Assembly (NCBI RefSeq): GCF_004664715.2
Contig: NC_051070.1
Span: 69,940,200-70,004,199 of the forward strand
Direction: 5' to 3'
DNA from: Peromyscus leucopus
Lineage: Eukaryota; Chordata; Mammalia; Rodentia; Cricetidae
Length of the DNA stretch: 64,000 nucleotides
Shown: in pieces, positions 34,931 to 48,035 of the stretch
Numbering within the stretch: the first letter of the stretch is position 1
How the letters are laid out: each line of letters opens with the position of its first letter
Notes under the pieces: generated by a model
The model's database searches: none
What the model saw: only the letters and a program-made list of their open reading frames with translations
What the model was told of the DNA's origin: nothing
Translations under genes and position numbers: made by a program

Positions 34931-37450
34931 TAGGAAACCTCTGTAGGCTTCCACAGACACTGGCTAACATTTCCATTTGACCCACTTCTACCACATGTTG
35001 TCTGTGTCCATCTGTATTGGCTTCTTTTTTAGTATACTTATTGGTGGAGTTCAGTGGCTTGAAAGGACGCTGGCCCCAGGGCACCCTGCGTGGCCTTGGT
35101 GACAGTTTAGAGAAATGACACCACATTGATGTAAATACGCATGCCACAGAGCTTGCATCTGTGCCACCCCAGAGAGAGGCTTGGCTAGAAAGCCTTCGTG
35201 GCAACCCTTAACTGGATTAGCTGGTTTTACAGCTACCAAGGTGGGGCCAGTGATGGGTTCAACCTATTGTAATGTTTTATAGACAGCCAGAAATTGCTGC
35301 TCTAGCATTGTATACCAAGCTTCTGCCCTGCCCCGTGGATGAGGACAATATCCTATTGGAACCATTTACTTAGGTTGTTTTTCCTACAGCCCCCAGCCAC
35401 AGACTTCTTGGCTTCTAGTGACTTATAACCCAAAGGAGCACTGGGCTAATGGGCACATAGTCATTTGGGTTGGTCCACAAAGATATTAGCTTGCCTAAAT
35501 GTCTCTTGAGTCTTTCTGTCTCAATCTCATATGGCAACCCTCTCCACTAGGTTATTGAACAAGGTATGGCATGGAAATCTGCCAATATCCCCAAAGCCTG
35601 AAGAACACCTCTGATATGTTATATTTACAGGCACAGGTTATTATAGGATTTCCTTACTCACTTCATCAGGTATCATGCCCATTTTCACAGATCATAATAC
35701 TCCCAGACATTTTACAGCTGTGTCTGGCCCTTGCACCTTGTGTGGATTGATAACCATCCTCATTCCTTTAGATGCACCTGCATGTCTTTTATATGCTTTT
35801 TTAAGTCTGCAGAACATTCAGAGGTTAACATTATGTTATCTGTGTAATGAAACCTTTTTACAGGGGGCAGACCGGAGAATAAAGTAAGGTCCGGGTTACC
35901 ATCCCATGAATAGTGGGACTGAGAAGGTGACTTCGAGGAGTGCTTTGAAGGCCTACTGTTGACCATTCCAGATGAATGCAATTGGCTTGGGATCCAGTCA
36001 CAAGAGGATACTAAGGTAAACCATTAGTAAGGTCCAATACAGCCTGACACAATTCTATCACTTCTATTAATCATTTTCTTAAAGGTTCAATATTTGGTAC
36101 AGGAATGTGGATGGGAAGTATTACCTTAGCTGGTCTTCCATAATCCACAGTCATTTTTCCATGCACATTCCTGCTTCTTTATCCTGGGGTGCTTTCACAG
36201 GGGCACTGTGCATCTCTCCACCCTGATGGGTTTAGTGTGTCTCTCTCAAACTGTCCAGACCCAGGTCCAGGGGCTGTTTTGCACTTGGCACTTGATTTGG
36301 CTACTTGGGTCTGACAGGTTCTGGGCTGAAGTTACTGTTATTATCTCAGCCACACCTGACTGCTGAGAGAGTCCTGGGTCCAGCGGGTTCTGGGCAGGCA
36401 CTGTAGGTATAACCACTCCCATTGTCTTTCCCCCAAGCCACATCTCAATGCTGCAGAAGCCCCTCATCTTGCAGGCTCTGGATGGGCACCCCAGCTCTAT
36501 CCATCCATGTTGAGTCTCTCAGTCACACATGGCTTCTGTGGGAGCTCCAGACTGGATGAACCATTTCCACCCTTATCAAACTTTGCTTCAGGAGAGAAAT
36601 GTACACAGCTTACTCTGAGGGCATGGCTGCCCACCCTGGGGACAGGCTTAGATTTTCTTATTTGACCTGTGCTACCATTAATGCCTTCTATGAACAGAGA
36701 TTTGAAAGTCTTCTAGAAGCTCACTAGCATAGCATTTGGCTTTCTGTAAAGTTTTTTTTCTCAAGAGCACCAACTTGCCACATATCTTACCAAATTTGTC
36801 TTCAAGTGACCCAGATGGACCTCTTTCTTGCCTTTGAACTTTTTAAAGCCTCTTCTGGACTATTTTTATCACTTCGCAAACTTGATTCATATGATTAGCT
36901 ACATAGTTTGGATCTGCCGTAACCTCTCCTACTTCATAAAGATTGCATCCTGTAATGGGACTCAACAAAGCCACAAAAGCTGAGTAGCAGTGTCAAGGTC
37001 CCCACTGAATCAACTCTCTGTGAACACAGTTCTATCCAGTCCAGGGAAATAAGGGGCAAACAGAGCTCTTCTCAATCCCAGCTCCAGTGTTTACGGTATT
37101 CTCTCATTCCTGGACATTTATGGGGACTTCAGATGGAGGTATCTAAGTGTTCTTAAAGGCCCTGACAACCTAGTCCACCAGGGAGGATTTCTCGCACACT
37201 GTTTTAGGTTATGTAACCTTAGGGAGAGATGGATCATTGTGTTACTCAGCTTTCCTGCCTCCACAGCAGTCAGACTCCATCCATCCTTCGTGTCCCACAG
37301 CCCCTTGAGCCAGGCTGTGACAGGCTCTTTCACTGCTTGGTTAAAAGCTTTCCTTCCCCAGCTTGAGCAGTTCAAGTGCTGAGGGTCTCCTTGCTACAGT
37401 AGTTTTTTGTACATGATTATTGTTAAAGCTCCCTCTGCATTTGGGATCAC
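34931..37450 (-). pseudogene. Endogenous retrovirus internal region with decayed pol
   Basis: Minus-strand fragments at 35760-35981 include a reverse-transcriptase-like block with a YTDN tetrapeptide where intact enzymes have YxDD, followed by IMLTSE and a helix rich in K and D. Adjacent sequence has many stops and frameshifts, so no protein can be made. The interval between pol and the proposed 3' LTR is too short for a normal env. Class I versus III not determined. Confidence 0.55.
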
Positions 37451-37905
37451 AGGGTTCCCCTTCTTCTCTACTTAAGGATGAACCAAGGCATATATTCTAC
37501 CATGTTTTCCTCCTCCTCACTCCCTAGTCATCAGTAATGGCATTTGTGTTGTCTGTAAAACAATGCGTTCTTTATCCCATAAAATATGTTCATCTTTCCT
37601 TTAGTCTCATTACATTGAACCGTTCTTCCAGGAAAATGCTGGACAGAAGTGGCGAGAACAGACATTCTCACCATGTTCCTGATATTGGGTGGGATGACTT
37701 CAGACTCACCCCAATAAGTTTGAACTGCATTGTAGATTTTATGAAATTGTCTTATTAAGTCAAGGAAGTTCATTTCTATTCCTAATTTATGAAAATTTAA
37801 ATAATCAACACTGATTTTGTCAAAGGATTTCCTGTATATATTGAGATTATTGGGTATTTTCCTTGTCAATAAAATGCCTTATATTGTTTTTAAAATCCTA
37901 CACCA
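37451..37905 (-). mobile_element. L1 ORF2 fragment, antisense
   Basis: tcaacactgattttgtcaaaggatttcctgtatatattgagattat is a classic antisense L1 ORF2 stretch. Confidence 0.6.
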
Positions 37906-37939
37906 ACCTTAACTCCTAAATTTCTCTCTATAACAAAAG

Positions 37940-38038
37940 AATACTTTAGCCAGATGTAATGGTGTCGTCCTGTATTCCTGCACTTGAGAGGCTGAGGCAG
38001 CATTGTTAGTTTGAGGGTAGTCTGAGCTACAAATCAAG

Positions 38039-38118
<80 letters not shown>

Positions 38119-38122
38119 TGTA
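37940..38122 (+). repeat. B1/B4-like SINE head and (TC)n(TG)n microsatellite
   Basis: agccagatgtaatggtg...cacttgagaggctgaggcagcattg followed by about 30 TC units (38041-38100) and 10 TG units. Confidence 0.85.
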
Positions 38123-38995
38123 AAATTACAATTCTATTTATTGTATCTAAGAGAAAATATAAATACTAAAATCAAGCAAGTGAAACCATTATTTATCCAC
38201 ACTATGAAGTCATTTTTGGGTATGAAAGAGAAATATGTATGTATGAGTGCATCTCAAATAATTATAAATTAAAACATAAAAATAAGCAGCAAAAAATGTG
38301 TTCCACTCCAGTTTCTGTAATAAAATTGGGTAACTGTGAGGATCTATGTAAATATGGAAAGGAATGTGATTGTCAGGATGTACTTCAAACAGTCAAAGTT
38401 GGTTATTACAGGAGTTAAGGAGGAAGATGGATGGGGAAGGGAGGGCCACTTTTTACTTGGGTAACGATGAAAATAGTTTTTATTCTTTTATGTAATAAAA
38501 ACATTTCAATGCAGATTAAAAGTGAAATAACTATCTGCTCCTTTGAAAACTGGCTATTCGGACTGTATGCCACAGGGAGCAACAGAAAAAATATCTAATT
38601 TTTCTTAAGCGAAAATGGACGAAAACTGAGGCTTCTTTCCATCTTATGGATGTTAGAAGGACGCAGTGATGTGTCCCCAGAGCTTGGACACTTCCCTGCC
38701 TCCAAAAGGATTTTCTCATCATTTTTACCCAAGTTTGCACAGAAATAAACCTTTTTTTAAATGAAAAGAGTCAGACGTTCTCATTCCCTTCTCACTGCAG
38801 AGCTGGAAGTTGTGCTGTCCGCTGCCCTGCAGACATGTCCGTTATCTACTAATGTTAGCCGCTCTTGCCCAGCCTCAGCATTCCTTTCCCACCCCTGCTG
38901 GTTCCTCAGTCTTCTCTTTCTCCTGTACAGCATCTTCTCATTCCTGTGCAGAGCCCTCTTGAGAGGATGCCACTGCTTCCCCTCCCCCTCCAGGC
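38123..38995. other. 3' flank of TRAV26
   Basis: Unassigned. 38390-38520 is L1-tail-like (ggaggaagatggatggggaaggg). Confidence 0.35.
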
Positions 38996-39034
38996 AGATA
39001 TTGTACGGGGGGCAGCCCTGTCTGTCACACTGTG
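38996..39034 (-). promoter_or_regulatory. 23-RSS of TRAV26
   Basis: Canonical heptamer CACAGTG (39034-39028), 23-bp spacer, nonamer ACAATATCT (39004-38996), 6 of 9 to consensus. Confidence 0.88.
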
Positions 39035-39784
39035 CTGCTCTCACGATACAGTAATACACAGCAGCATCGCTCAGGCTGACACGAGGCAGGATCAAGGTAC
39101 TTGACTTTCTGTCAGAGGGAATAGCCAGAAAGGCCATTCTATTGCTTGTGTTTTGTTGTAGACCGTGAATGACGTATTCTGGACCCCGCAGGGGGACCTG
39201 TCGGTACCAATAGATGTACTCGTTCCCACTGATCGTGGAGTGGCTACAAGGCAAGTGTACAGGTTCTTCTTCAGTACTTTCCATTGAACTTGGCTGTGTA
39301 CTTTTAGCATCACCCGCAATACCTAAGGGTTAAGAAACAACAGATCAGCTTTGGACCATCAAATATCGGCGTGTCTAAATGTCAGGCTCACAGATGCCCC
39401 AGAACTCTTCTCCTGAGCTCGGCTCTTGAGTGCTGTACGTTGCTTAGGATCAGAGGACATTGCTGAAATTTACTCCTTAGCTATGCAGAATCACACAGAC
39501 AAAGATAAGTTGTCCACTTCCCACTTTCCTTAAGCTTAATGAACCTGGAGCTTCTTATACATAAGCCGGCAAGGAGGATGTGCAGCTGTTTGTGCTGATG
39601 ATGCTTAGACTCACTAAAGAATCACACAGACACCAATTCTTTCCAGCAGCTTAGGAAATCACAGAGGGAGAAGTAGAGGCAGCAGATCTATCTTCTTTGT
39701 CTTTAGGCACAAAAGTCATCCTTCCTTAGGCCCAGAACACTTACCCAAAGTCAGGAGAAGGGCAATCTCACTCACGAACCTCAT
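39035..39784 (-). CDS. TRAV26: TCR alpha V gene segment TRAV26
   Basis: Germline TCR alpha variable segment. Leader exon 39745-39784 (40 bp, MRFVSEIALLLTL) ends at a GTAAGT donor; intron 422 bp (39323-39744); V exon 39035-39322 after an AACCCTTAG acceptor, split codon G|GT. The mature chain starts near GDAKSTQPSSM and contains HLPCSHSTISGNEYIYWYRQ, very close to human TRAV26-1/26-2, with a HGLQQNTSNRM CDR2 region and a YYCIVRA end typical of that subgroup. An NTS sequon lies in the CDR2 region. No stops. By position just upstream of TRAV34 it corresponds to human TRAV26-2 rather than 26-1. To my knowledge mouse has no TRAV26 counterpart. Confidence 0.95.
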
Positions 39785-40915
39785 TGTTAAGAGCAAGTGG
39801 ATGTTCTAGGGTTCTGAACACAGAATCGGTGTCTGATGTGAGGATGCGAGGCCTCAAGCCACAAACCAGCAGCTGCCAGCCTTGCCCCTCCTTCAAGAAG
39901 CCTTCTTTGTGGGTGGCTCCAGTCAAATGCCTCTTGGTTGGGTCTATCTCTACCTCACAAGTTTATATATAAAGATTAAAGGAAGATGAAAGTGTTTTTT
40001 CTTACATATTCCCCAACTTGAGTTTCAGTTGAGAAAATTTCAAGATTCAAACCCAACAAGGCTGTGTTTGAATGCACCAAACCTTTCAAAGGAATCTATT
40101 CACCCCTTGTTGATGGGAAAGGCAAAGCTCAGTGTCAATTGATAGCTTTGCGTTCTGTTGAGCTGGTAGGAATCACTCTTTATTTCAGGAAATCCTGTTG
40201 AGCTCTGTGCTGTAAGGATAAGAAAAGACTTCCTATTTATATCGACAATATACAAGTCTTAGGAGCAAAAATATGTAGTTTAACTTTTAGAGATGCCAAC
40301 TTCTTTTTCCCATCAAAATTATGATAAGCCAAGTCAAAAATAAAACAATACTGTAGAGGAAACTATTTGCAACATACTTAATGAGAATAGTTTCTTAAGT
40401 GTATAACGGTACTGAGCTCAGCATAGTAGAAAGAAAACCATGCTAAAAGCCAATTCTCTGGTGCTCCAGTCTCCTATGTGAACTCCTGCGATAGTCTGTC
40501 TCTTACTTCTTCTGAATCAAATTACTGGCTACTTCTGGTCTTATCATAGACACCAATGACTTACTTGCCCATAACTATCTACAGTCTAACACAAATCTCT
40601 AACACGTATCTCCTCATCTCTAGCCATATCTAGCAGTGGTACACCCTGAAGATAATAAATAGAAAAGAAAAGAAATAACGGTCAGGAAAACAAGATTTGG
40701 AGAAGAAAATGAAATGATGCCATTTGACAAGAGAGGTAGAAATACTCTCTCCAGTTTACCAAAAGTGATTACTAGAAATATGGGAAGGAGTAAAATTTAA
40801 ATCATTCCTTCCTCTGTGCTACAAAAACTGAGCTTGTTGGTTCTCTATGACAATAAATATTTGGTCATTTAAAATTGAACTCCATATTAATTACCTGTCT
40901 TATTGATTAATTGTC
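39785..40915. other. 5' flank of TRAV26
   Basis: Would hold the promoter. No gene or motif called. Confidence 0.4.
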
Positions 40916-41075
40916 AAACTGGAGATTGACCCCATAGCTTTGCTGCGTGTTAGGCAAATGCTCTACCCCTGAACTCCATCTCCAATTCAAGTAGTCTTTT
41001 TTTTCTTTTTTTGGAGACTAAGTCTCACTCTATTGCTTAGGCTTTCTTAAATTCACGGTGCACTCCCTCACCCAC
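40916..41075 (-). mobile_element. ID SINE and old B1/7SL-like fragment, antisense
   Basis: 40918-40985 (gagattgaccccatagctttgctg...ctctacccctgaactccatctcca) is an antisense ID element; 41000-41055 (ttttttggagactaagtctcactctattgct) is an antisense B1 head. Confidence 0.65.
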
Positions 41076-42491
41076 TTTTCTGAGGTGCCATTGCTGTTAG
41101 TGGCTGCTTGGGGTGCGCCATTTTCTTTAGTGGTGTAGCCAGTGGGGGACTAGTTGGGAAGAACAGCGCAGAGGGAAAGGAAAGGGGCTAGTAGAGAGTA
41201 ATGGGAGAGGTGGCGAATAGAATCGGAATATATTGTATATATGTATGAAACTGCCAAAAATAAAACAAAAAGAAAAGAAAGATGACCTCTAATAAAAATT
41301 CATGACCTCAAGGTTTCAGAACCTAAATTTCCAAGTAGCTGAGGCTGCACTACCACGCCTAGCTTCTCCCCTTACTTTCCCTGGGTAAGGGGTGGGCTCC
41401 CCCGTCTGCTTTACCTTTGGTAGTGAGCCTCCCCATGTGTTTGAAGTTATGAACGCATTCACAGAGCGCTTATAAAATGTTAAGGCGGCAGAAGGGATCA
41501 AAGTTAGTTCTCTGCACACTCCCTGGCACCCTCGGCTCAGCCTGGAAGGAGCTAAGGTTCGCAGTGCCCTCTGGTGACGGCTCATGGGAACTCCTTTCCT
41601 GAGAACCAGGAGCCAGGATGGAGTTGTCTCAGATCTGTTTTGGCTATGGTTCCTCCTTCTACTGGAAAGGTTCAGTGGAGAGCTTCCTGTCACTGTCTTC
41701 TAAAGAAGACTGAATTATTTGCAGGTTTTTGGGAATCTGGAATTGTTTCTCTGATGTTTTCTCAAGGACCGAATTCATTTTGTCCTCCTTGTTTTCCTTG
41801 TGCTTTGGTTGGAAGGCTCTTTGTCACAGGATTTGGCAATCAAAGCGCTGAATGACAATCTAACCACTGGATGCATTAATTGATGCTTATGCGTCACAGG
41901 ACCAAGAGAAGTTACATGTGGTGATTTTAAATAACTCCAAATCAATGCTTCTACTTCCCTAGAGGCTACTTTGGATAAAACAATCTAATACTAAAGGTAT
42001 AAGTAAAATTCAAACACCACACTGACTCTCGTCCTTCCTCATCCAAAAATCATAAATTTAGAACAGGGAAAGTCTGGCTGTGACATGGCAACGGATGTAA
42101 TCATACTCAACACATATTCACTGTGCTCCTACTGTGTGCCAGCTGGTCAGGTGGTGACAGTCAGTAAACGCCTGTCCATATAAAAAGAAAAATGCTGGGA
42201 TTGAGAACAGAGAATAGAAATGCCAGAGATCAGACCAACATGCAAACCTTTCATCCAGTGTTCACTACTGCTGTGCTCAAATGGTGTAGAGAATCAAGAC
42301 TAATTTAAAAGAACAAGAAATATTCTGGTATCATTTGTTATTGTCTGTCTGTTTTATGTGATAGCTCTGTTGAGACAGGAACCATGTATTCCACAATTCA
42401 TCCAGATAAGGTGAATAATTCCAGAGCTTTAGGGTATTTACAGAAGTATGCAACCATCTCCACAATCAATCACAGAATATTTTCACCATCC
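41076..42491. other. Mostly unassigned, with an L1 tail at 41195-41285
   Basis: aatcggaatatattgtatatatgtatgaaactgcc...aataaaac is a sense L1 3' terminus. Remainder not recognised. Confidence 0.4.
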
Positions 42492-42499
42492 CTCTAGAG

Positions 42500-42735
42500 C
42501 AGTGGTTTCTCAACCTTCCTAAGGCTGCAACCCTTTAAAACAGTTCCTCATGTTGTGGTGATGCCCTCCCCCCACCATACAATTTTCATTGTTACTTTAT
42601 AACTGTAATTTTGCTAGTGTTATGAATTGTAATGTAAATATATGTATTTCTGATGATCTTGGGTGACCTCCGTGAAAGGGTTGTTTGACCCCCCTACACA
42701 CAAAGGAGTCATGCCCCACAGGTTGAGAACCACTG
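42500..42735. mobile_element. URR1-type non-autonomous hAT DNA transposon
   Basis: 236-bp element with near-perfect terminal inverted repeats (cagtggtttctcaacct / aggttgagaaccactg) and flanking 8-bp target duplications ctctagag / ctctgaag (two mismatches). Length and ends fit rodent URR1. Confidence 0.85.
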
Positions 42736-42889
42736 CTCTGAAGGAATCTTTACCCATCAGTAGTCACAGATGATTTTTGCCCATGAAATCCCCTCTAGGT
42801 AACCACTCATCTGCTTTTGGTCTCTGCAGAATTTCCGAACAGTTCAAATGAAATTAAATAATACATGCCCTGAGACAGTAGGTCTCTGC

Positions 42890-43390
42890 TCATTGTCTCA
42901 GTTGCTGATAATAAAAGATATGGACACTTGTAGACACAAGTAAAGGTAGATTTTATTAAGGAAGTTTAAGGGTGGGAGAGAAATGAAGGAAACGCAAGAG
43001 AAACTCCCATTGAGTGGGAGGGATGGTGAGAGGAAACCCCCGAGAACCGCCCATCTGGGCATTTTTAGGCCCATTTCAGGAACTGGACAAAGGCTGAGGT
43101 CATTTCTACTGAGACTAGTTATTCCCCTGTGCTTGCTGTGGGCTGAGACAGCTAGGGGCTTCCACACTCGATTCCTCCTCTTCTGACCCAACAGGAGAGA
43201 TGCTGACAACATTCTGTTCACATGCTGCTCACTTAATTAGGGAACAGTCACATTTTGAAGCCCTCTGTCTGTCTGATTGACTCTGTCAGGTGTTCTCCTT
43301 TGGCTGTTTATTGACCATTGGTCTGGGCCTGCACTGCAGGCTGTCAATCTTGCAAATACTGCTGGTCTCCAGTCTCGAGAAGGAGGTATC
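42890..43390 (-). repeat. LTR-like element, antisense
   Basis: gctgataataaaagatatggacac...ggtagattttattaaggaag (AATAAA on the minus strand) then purine-rich and pyrimidine-rich blocks in the style of an antisense LTR. Family not assigned. Confidence 0.4.
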
Positions 43391-44580
43391 TAGTAGCCGC
43401 CAACTAATCCATGCTTTGTTTCTGGTCCATGTAACTGCTTTTTCACAGTTAATAAGATGTGGCTGGATTTTTCCTGGTCACTCCCCATGAAGCCACTTGA
43501 TTTGCTGTGCTCTGCGGTAGTCCCCTTGCTGGAATAGGTGGAAGCCTTATAGAAGTCATCAGTCTGTTGAAATGAGCCCACATTAGAAGCAAGGATATGT
43601 GAAGAGCGATGCTCCTGTTTGCCTGTGTTTCTGGGGGTAGGAGCCAGCTGGCCTGCCCATACCGACAGTTTTTCTGGAGTCCTGTCTTTTCTCTTACTCG
43701 CTCAGCTTGGCTGTCTTACATCCAGCTGTGAGCCCTCCATGTCTGTTTTGAGGACATGACATCCTCAGACGTCTCCACTGTAATAGGAGCCTTCTTTTTA
43801 CTCTGGATCACAGTCAGTTGTTCATTCTGTCTAGTGGATATTTACATCGCGTTTATATTCGGCTAGAATGAAGAGCACTGCTCTGCAAATGTTTGTAATA
43901 CCTCAAGGTCTGCATGCATATGCTGCTCTATCAAATATTAATGGAGTGGGAAAATTGCTGACTTGTCAAGGATTAAAACAGTAGTGCTGTCTTTGCCTTG
44001 TGTACTTCGTGAACACAACTTACTTTCCCACTTATTAGATACTTGATTCCTGTTAGTAATGCTTTATATATTTTTATGCTTTGGACTTGCAAATATTTTA
44101 AAAATTATTGCTATGCATTTGGGCCTTCAAATTCACTTTATGGATTTTAAAATTTCATTTAAATTATCTTATTTACAATTAAACACCAATTTGAAATACT
44201 GCATTGCAGGCTAATTTAGTGACTCAACACATGTATAGATTATTTTGGTTTCTTTATATTATGTTATATAATTTTGACGAAAGGTATCTGTAATCCTTCT
44301 TTTGTAGTCATTACAAGTTTCAGGACCTTCAATACATTGTTTAATGGAGAGATTGTTCTTTTAGCTCACTTCAGTGAATGCAATGACATTTCCCCATGGC
44401 TTTGTGTGTAGTATTTGACCTATATTAGAATGAAGTGATTTTCTTCCATTCTCAATTAATTAGAAATTTATTTCTTTGTTGTAAATAAATGATGATCACT
44501 GATTAAACACTTTTGGGTAGCTATTAAGATGACTGCACTATGATTTTATTAGTGGAGGTTATTTGATTTATTTAGAGTTT
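43391..44580. other. Unassigned, AT-rich to the right
   Basis: No gene or confident repeat. Confidence 0.4.
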
Positions 44581-44584
44581 GTTT

Positions 44585-45680
44585 TTTGTGTAAAGTTTTA
44601 TTAATTTTTCATACAATGTATTCTGATCACACTTTCCCTCTCCCCCAACTTCTTCAGGCTCCTCCTCCCCACTTTCTTACCCACCCAGCCCTGTGCCCTT
44701 TTTCTCTCTTTAAATAAACAAACAAACATGAAATCCAGGAAGCACATACAAAACACACAAAAACAAAAAATCAGAAAACAAAATAATCAAGGAAAAGACC
44801 AATAAGGCAAAAAAAAAAAAAAAAAAAGCTCAAACAAAGCGATCTGAGAAAAAAAAGCCCACAAAATACCATTGAGTTCATTTTGTGTTTTGGCAGGAGG
44901 CTTACCCTGAAGTGTGATTAATAGTCCCAATGAGACTCCATTGGAAAAAACAAACTTTCCTTTTCAAGTGGGTGTCAATTGCAGACAGCTTTTTGGGACC
45001 TTGACTGGCTTGAACCTGTGCAGGTCTTGTGTGTGTTGCCATGGTCGCTGTGAATTATATCTGTGCACTAGTCCTTGTGTCTGGAGAACACCATTTTCAT
45101 GGCGTCATCCTTCCCCTCTGCCTCTTCCTCTCTGCACATGGTCCAGTTGTGGGTCTCTGTGTTAGTTCTCATCTACAGCAAGAAGACACTTCTTTGATGA
45201 GAGTTGAGCAAGACACTGAACTAAGGGTATAACAGAATGTCATCATAAGTCATTTTATTGCTATATTCCTTTAGCAGAACAAGAGTATTTGGTTTTCCCT
45301 TAGGTCCATGGCCTATTCAGTCTCAGGTTACTGGCCACCATAGTACTGTCAGGGATGTGTTCCATCTCATGGAGTGGTCCTTAAGTCTAATCAGATAGTA
45401 GTTTTATTGCTCCCACAGTTTTTGTGCCTCTGTTGCACCAGAATATCTCTTAGGCAGGTCACTTTTGTAGGTTTCGGGAGCTAGAGCTGGGTTGATGATT
45501 GCCTTTCTCCTCTGGTAGCATGCAAGAGCACCTTTCAGTACCACGAACAGTAAGCAGTCAGTAGGGGCGAAGCCTCTAGCTAGACACCAGCTCAGTGTCT
45601 TCTTGTTCAGTGAAATATGTAAGTGTTGTCTCTGTGTTTAATGAGGTTTCTAAGTGTTGTATTAAGCAATAGGGCCTAAT
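44585..45680 (-). mobile_element. L1 3' end, antisense
   Basis: ttattaatttttcatacaatgtattctgatcac followed by C-rich tract, A-rich tract and antisense 3'-UTR. 45560-45640 matches 12215-12300. Confidence 0.7.
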
Positions 45681-45685
45681 TGTCA

Positions 45686-45825
45686 ACTTTTTGAGACAGG
45701 GTCTCATTATGTAGCTATGAGTAGGCTGAAGCTTGCTATGTAGACCAGGCTGGCCTTGAACTCATAAAGATCTGCCTGCCTCTGCCTTCCAAGTGCTGGG
45801 ATTAAAGTCATTTACACCATACCTG
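45686..45825 (-). mobile_element. B1 SINE, antisense
   Basis: tttttgagacagggtctcattatgtagc...gtagaccaggctggccttgaactc...gctgggattaaag. Confidence 0.9.
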
Positions 45826-45916
45826 ATTTTATTTAGAATGTTAAGTAATTATTATATAAATTCTAACTCAGTTGTGATTCCTCTTTATAAATTTTAAAAA
45901 TAAATGTTTTATTTAG

Positions 45917-46068
45917 CTTGGTGTGGTGGCTCATGCCTTTAATCCCAGCACTTGGGAGGCAGAGGCAAGATCTTTGTGAGTTCAAGGCCAGCCTGGTCTA
46001 CAAAGTAAGTTCCAGGACAGCCAGGGCTGTTGTACAGAGATCCTGTTTTGAAACAAACAAACGAAGTT
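45917..46068 (+). mobile_element. B1 SINE, sense
   Basis: gcttggtgtggtggctcatgcctttaatcccagcacttgggaggcagaggcaag...ccagcctggtctacaaagtaagttccagg, A/C-rich tail. It forms an inverted pair with the preceding B1. Confidence 0.9.
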
Positions 46069-46870
46069 TTATTTAGAAATTTTGAATTCAAGTCAACTGA
46101 ATGAGGTTGTTTGGTAATTAAAAACAAATTTCATTCAGTTTTATTATGGAGATCATGCTGGCCTTCTAAAACAACAGTGAATGTTTCTTCTTTTCCTCTG
46201 TGTCTTGTTAAGGTTAGTGTATCAGTAATGTTACAATGAGTCCTATGGGTGGAAAAATGAACTCCAAAATCCCAGTGGATTAAAGGATCAGTGACTTGTT
46301 TCTTGTGGGCATCCAATTCATTCTGTATCATTATGAAAACCATTAATGGGATTCTGATTGTACTTTCTGGCTTAGCCTTAAGAGATATCCTTTTTCTATC
46401 ATTTTCCTGCTTACATAGTCACTATTATAATCAGTATGCTGTTAGAAAGTATAGCATTGCTTTCTTTTTAACATAGCATACATACATTGTAATTTATGGA
46501 AAATGTGACTTTTATTATTTGTTTTTTGTTCTCTGGCAGTTTCATCCACATGTATAATAAGTTGTTGACCTTTTAACCATTCCTCCACCCTTTTAGCCAC
46601 TCTTCCATCCTATTTTCTCTAAGTCTCCTTCTCACTTTCATGTCTGCTTTTTGTGAGGATGAAAGTGAATAGTTTTATTACTATTTAAATATGAAAGTCA
46701 GTGGAGTTCCTGTATTTCCTGAAATAAATGGATTTGTTCAGTTTATTTAAGAAAAGCACTTTATGGCTTGTGTTTATCCCCAAATACATATGTAATATCC
46801 AGGAACTTCAGGGAATAATATTCTATATGCTAAGCTCAATACAAGAACATAAAAATTTCCTTTATGTGTC
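46069..46870. other. Unassigned DNA
   Basis: No gene recognised. Confidence 0.4.
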
Positions 46871-47078
46871 TAGGTGTTTGACTAGCATATATGTTTGTGC
46901 ACTGCCTAGAAGCCCTGTGTATACAGAGGCCAGGAGAAGATGTTGTATTCCCTGGAACTAGAGTTACAGATGGTTGTGAGCTGCCATGTAGGTGATGGAA
47001 TTGAATTCCAGTCCTCTGGAAGAAGAGTTAGCAGTCAGTACTCTTAATCACTGAGCCATCTCACCAGCACCTATATAG

Positions 47079-47130
<52 letters not shown>
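46871..47130 (-). mobile_element. B3-type SINE, antisense, with (GT)n
   Basis: gttacagatggttgtgagctgccatgtaggtgatgg...gaattccagtcctctggaagaagag...aatcactgagccatctcaccagc is antisense B3, adjoining about 24 GT units (47079-47127). Confidence 0.85.
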
Positions 47131-48035
47131 AGTTTACAGTGATACAATCTAAGCTAGTGTTCTTCTTGAGTGCTGTTTATGGATATTCACTCTCAGTGGA
47201 CAACTGCTTTTACGGAACTTTGGTTTTTTTTTTTTTTTTTTTAAATTTCACTGTCATTCCTGTGTCTTTGGGGTCCCAGAGAATGCAGAAGTAATTTGTT
47301 GAGTTTACCAGTTTTCGGGAAGAGATAGTGAGCTTGACAGATTTTTTTTCTCCCTCTGTTCAGGTTCTCAGAGTAGCAATCAAGCTTTGTGTTAGGATTA
47401 GAATACTGCTGGTAGATGAGGAAAAAGCGTATATCCACTGAAAGACTGCTTGTAGCAGTGCAAAGTATAAACACTCCATTTGTTTTCATACACGCAGTGA
47501 GAAGTCACAGCCTTCTTGTTCTCAGTGTGGAGGATTGATTGAGAAATATCCCCCATAGTCTCAGATATTGGAACACTTTGTCCCCAAGCTATCTGGGGAG
47601 GTGTAGAGGGTACAATCCTGCTGGAGGAAGGATGGCACCGGAGATAGCCCGTAACAGTTTTTTTTTCTCTCCACCTTGTGCTTTTCTCCCATTGATATAC
47701 CTGCTGCCTGCTGCCAGGCTGTTCCTGACATTGTGGACTTTAAGCCTCTGGAACTTGAAGCTCAAATAAACTTTTTCTTCTATAAGTTGCCTTGGTCATG
47801 GTGTTTCATCACAGCCACAGAAAAGTAACCATGCTGGGTTCTAGTGTGAAACAGAAAAAGGTAGAAGTGGCTCCCTTTAATTGTCAGAGGGGAATCATGA
47901 AGAATAAGTAAATCAGTATAATGATAAAAGCACTGCATGGATTCCTTCCCTCTCTATCCATGCTTCTGAACTTACACATTGCAGACTCACAGTGTCAAGC
48001 TCTAAGAATAAGCTCAGGAGCCACGTTTGGAGTTG
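47131..48035. repeat. Poly-T and MaLR/RMER-like repeat
   Basis: Poly-T 47223-47242; 47560-47830 matches a common rodent repeat ending ataaactttttcttctataagttgccttggtcatggtg. Confidence 0.45.
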
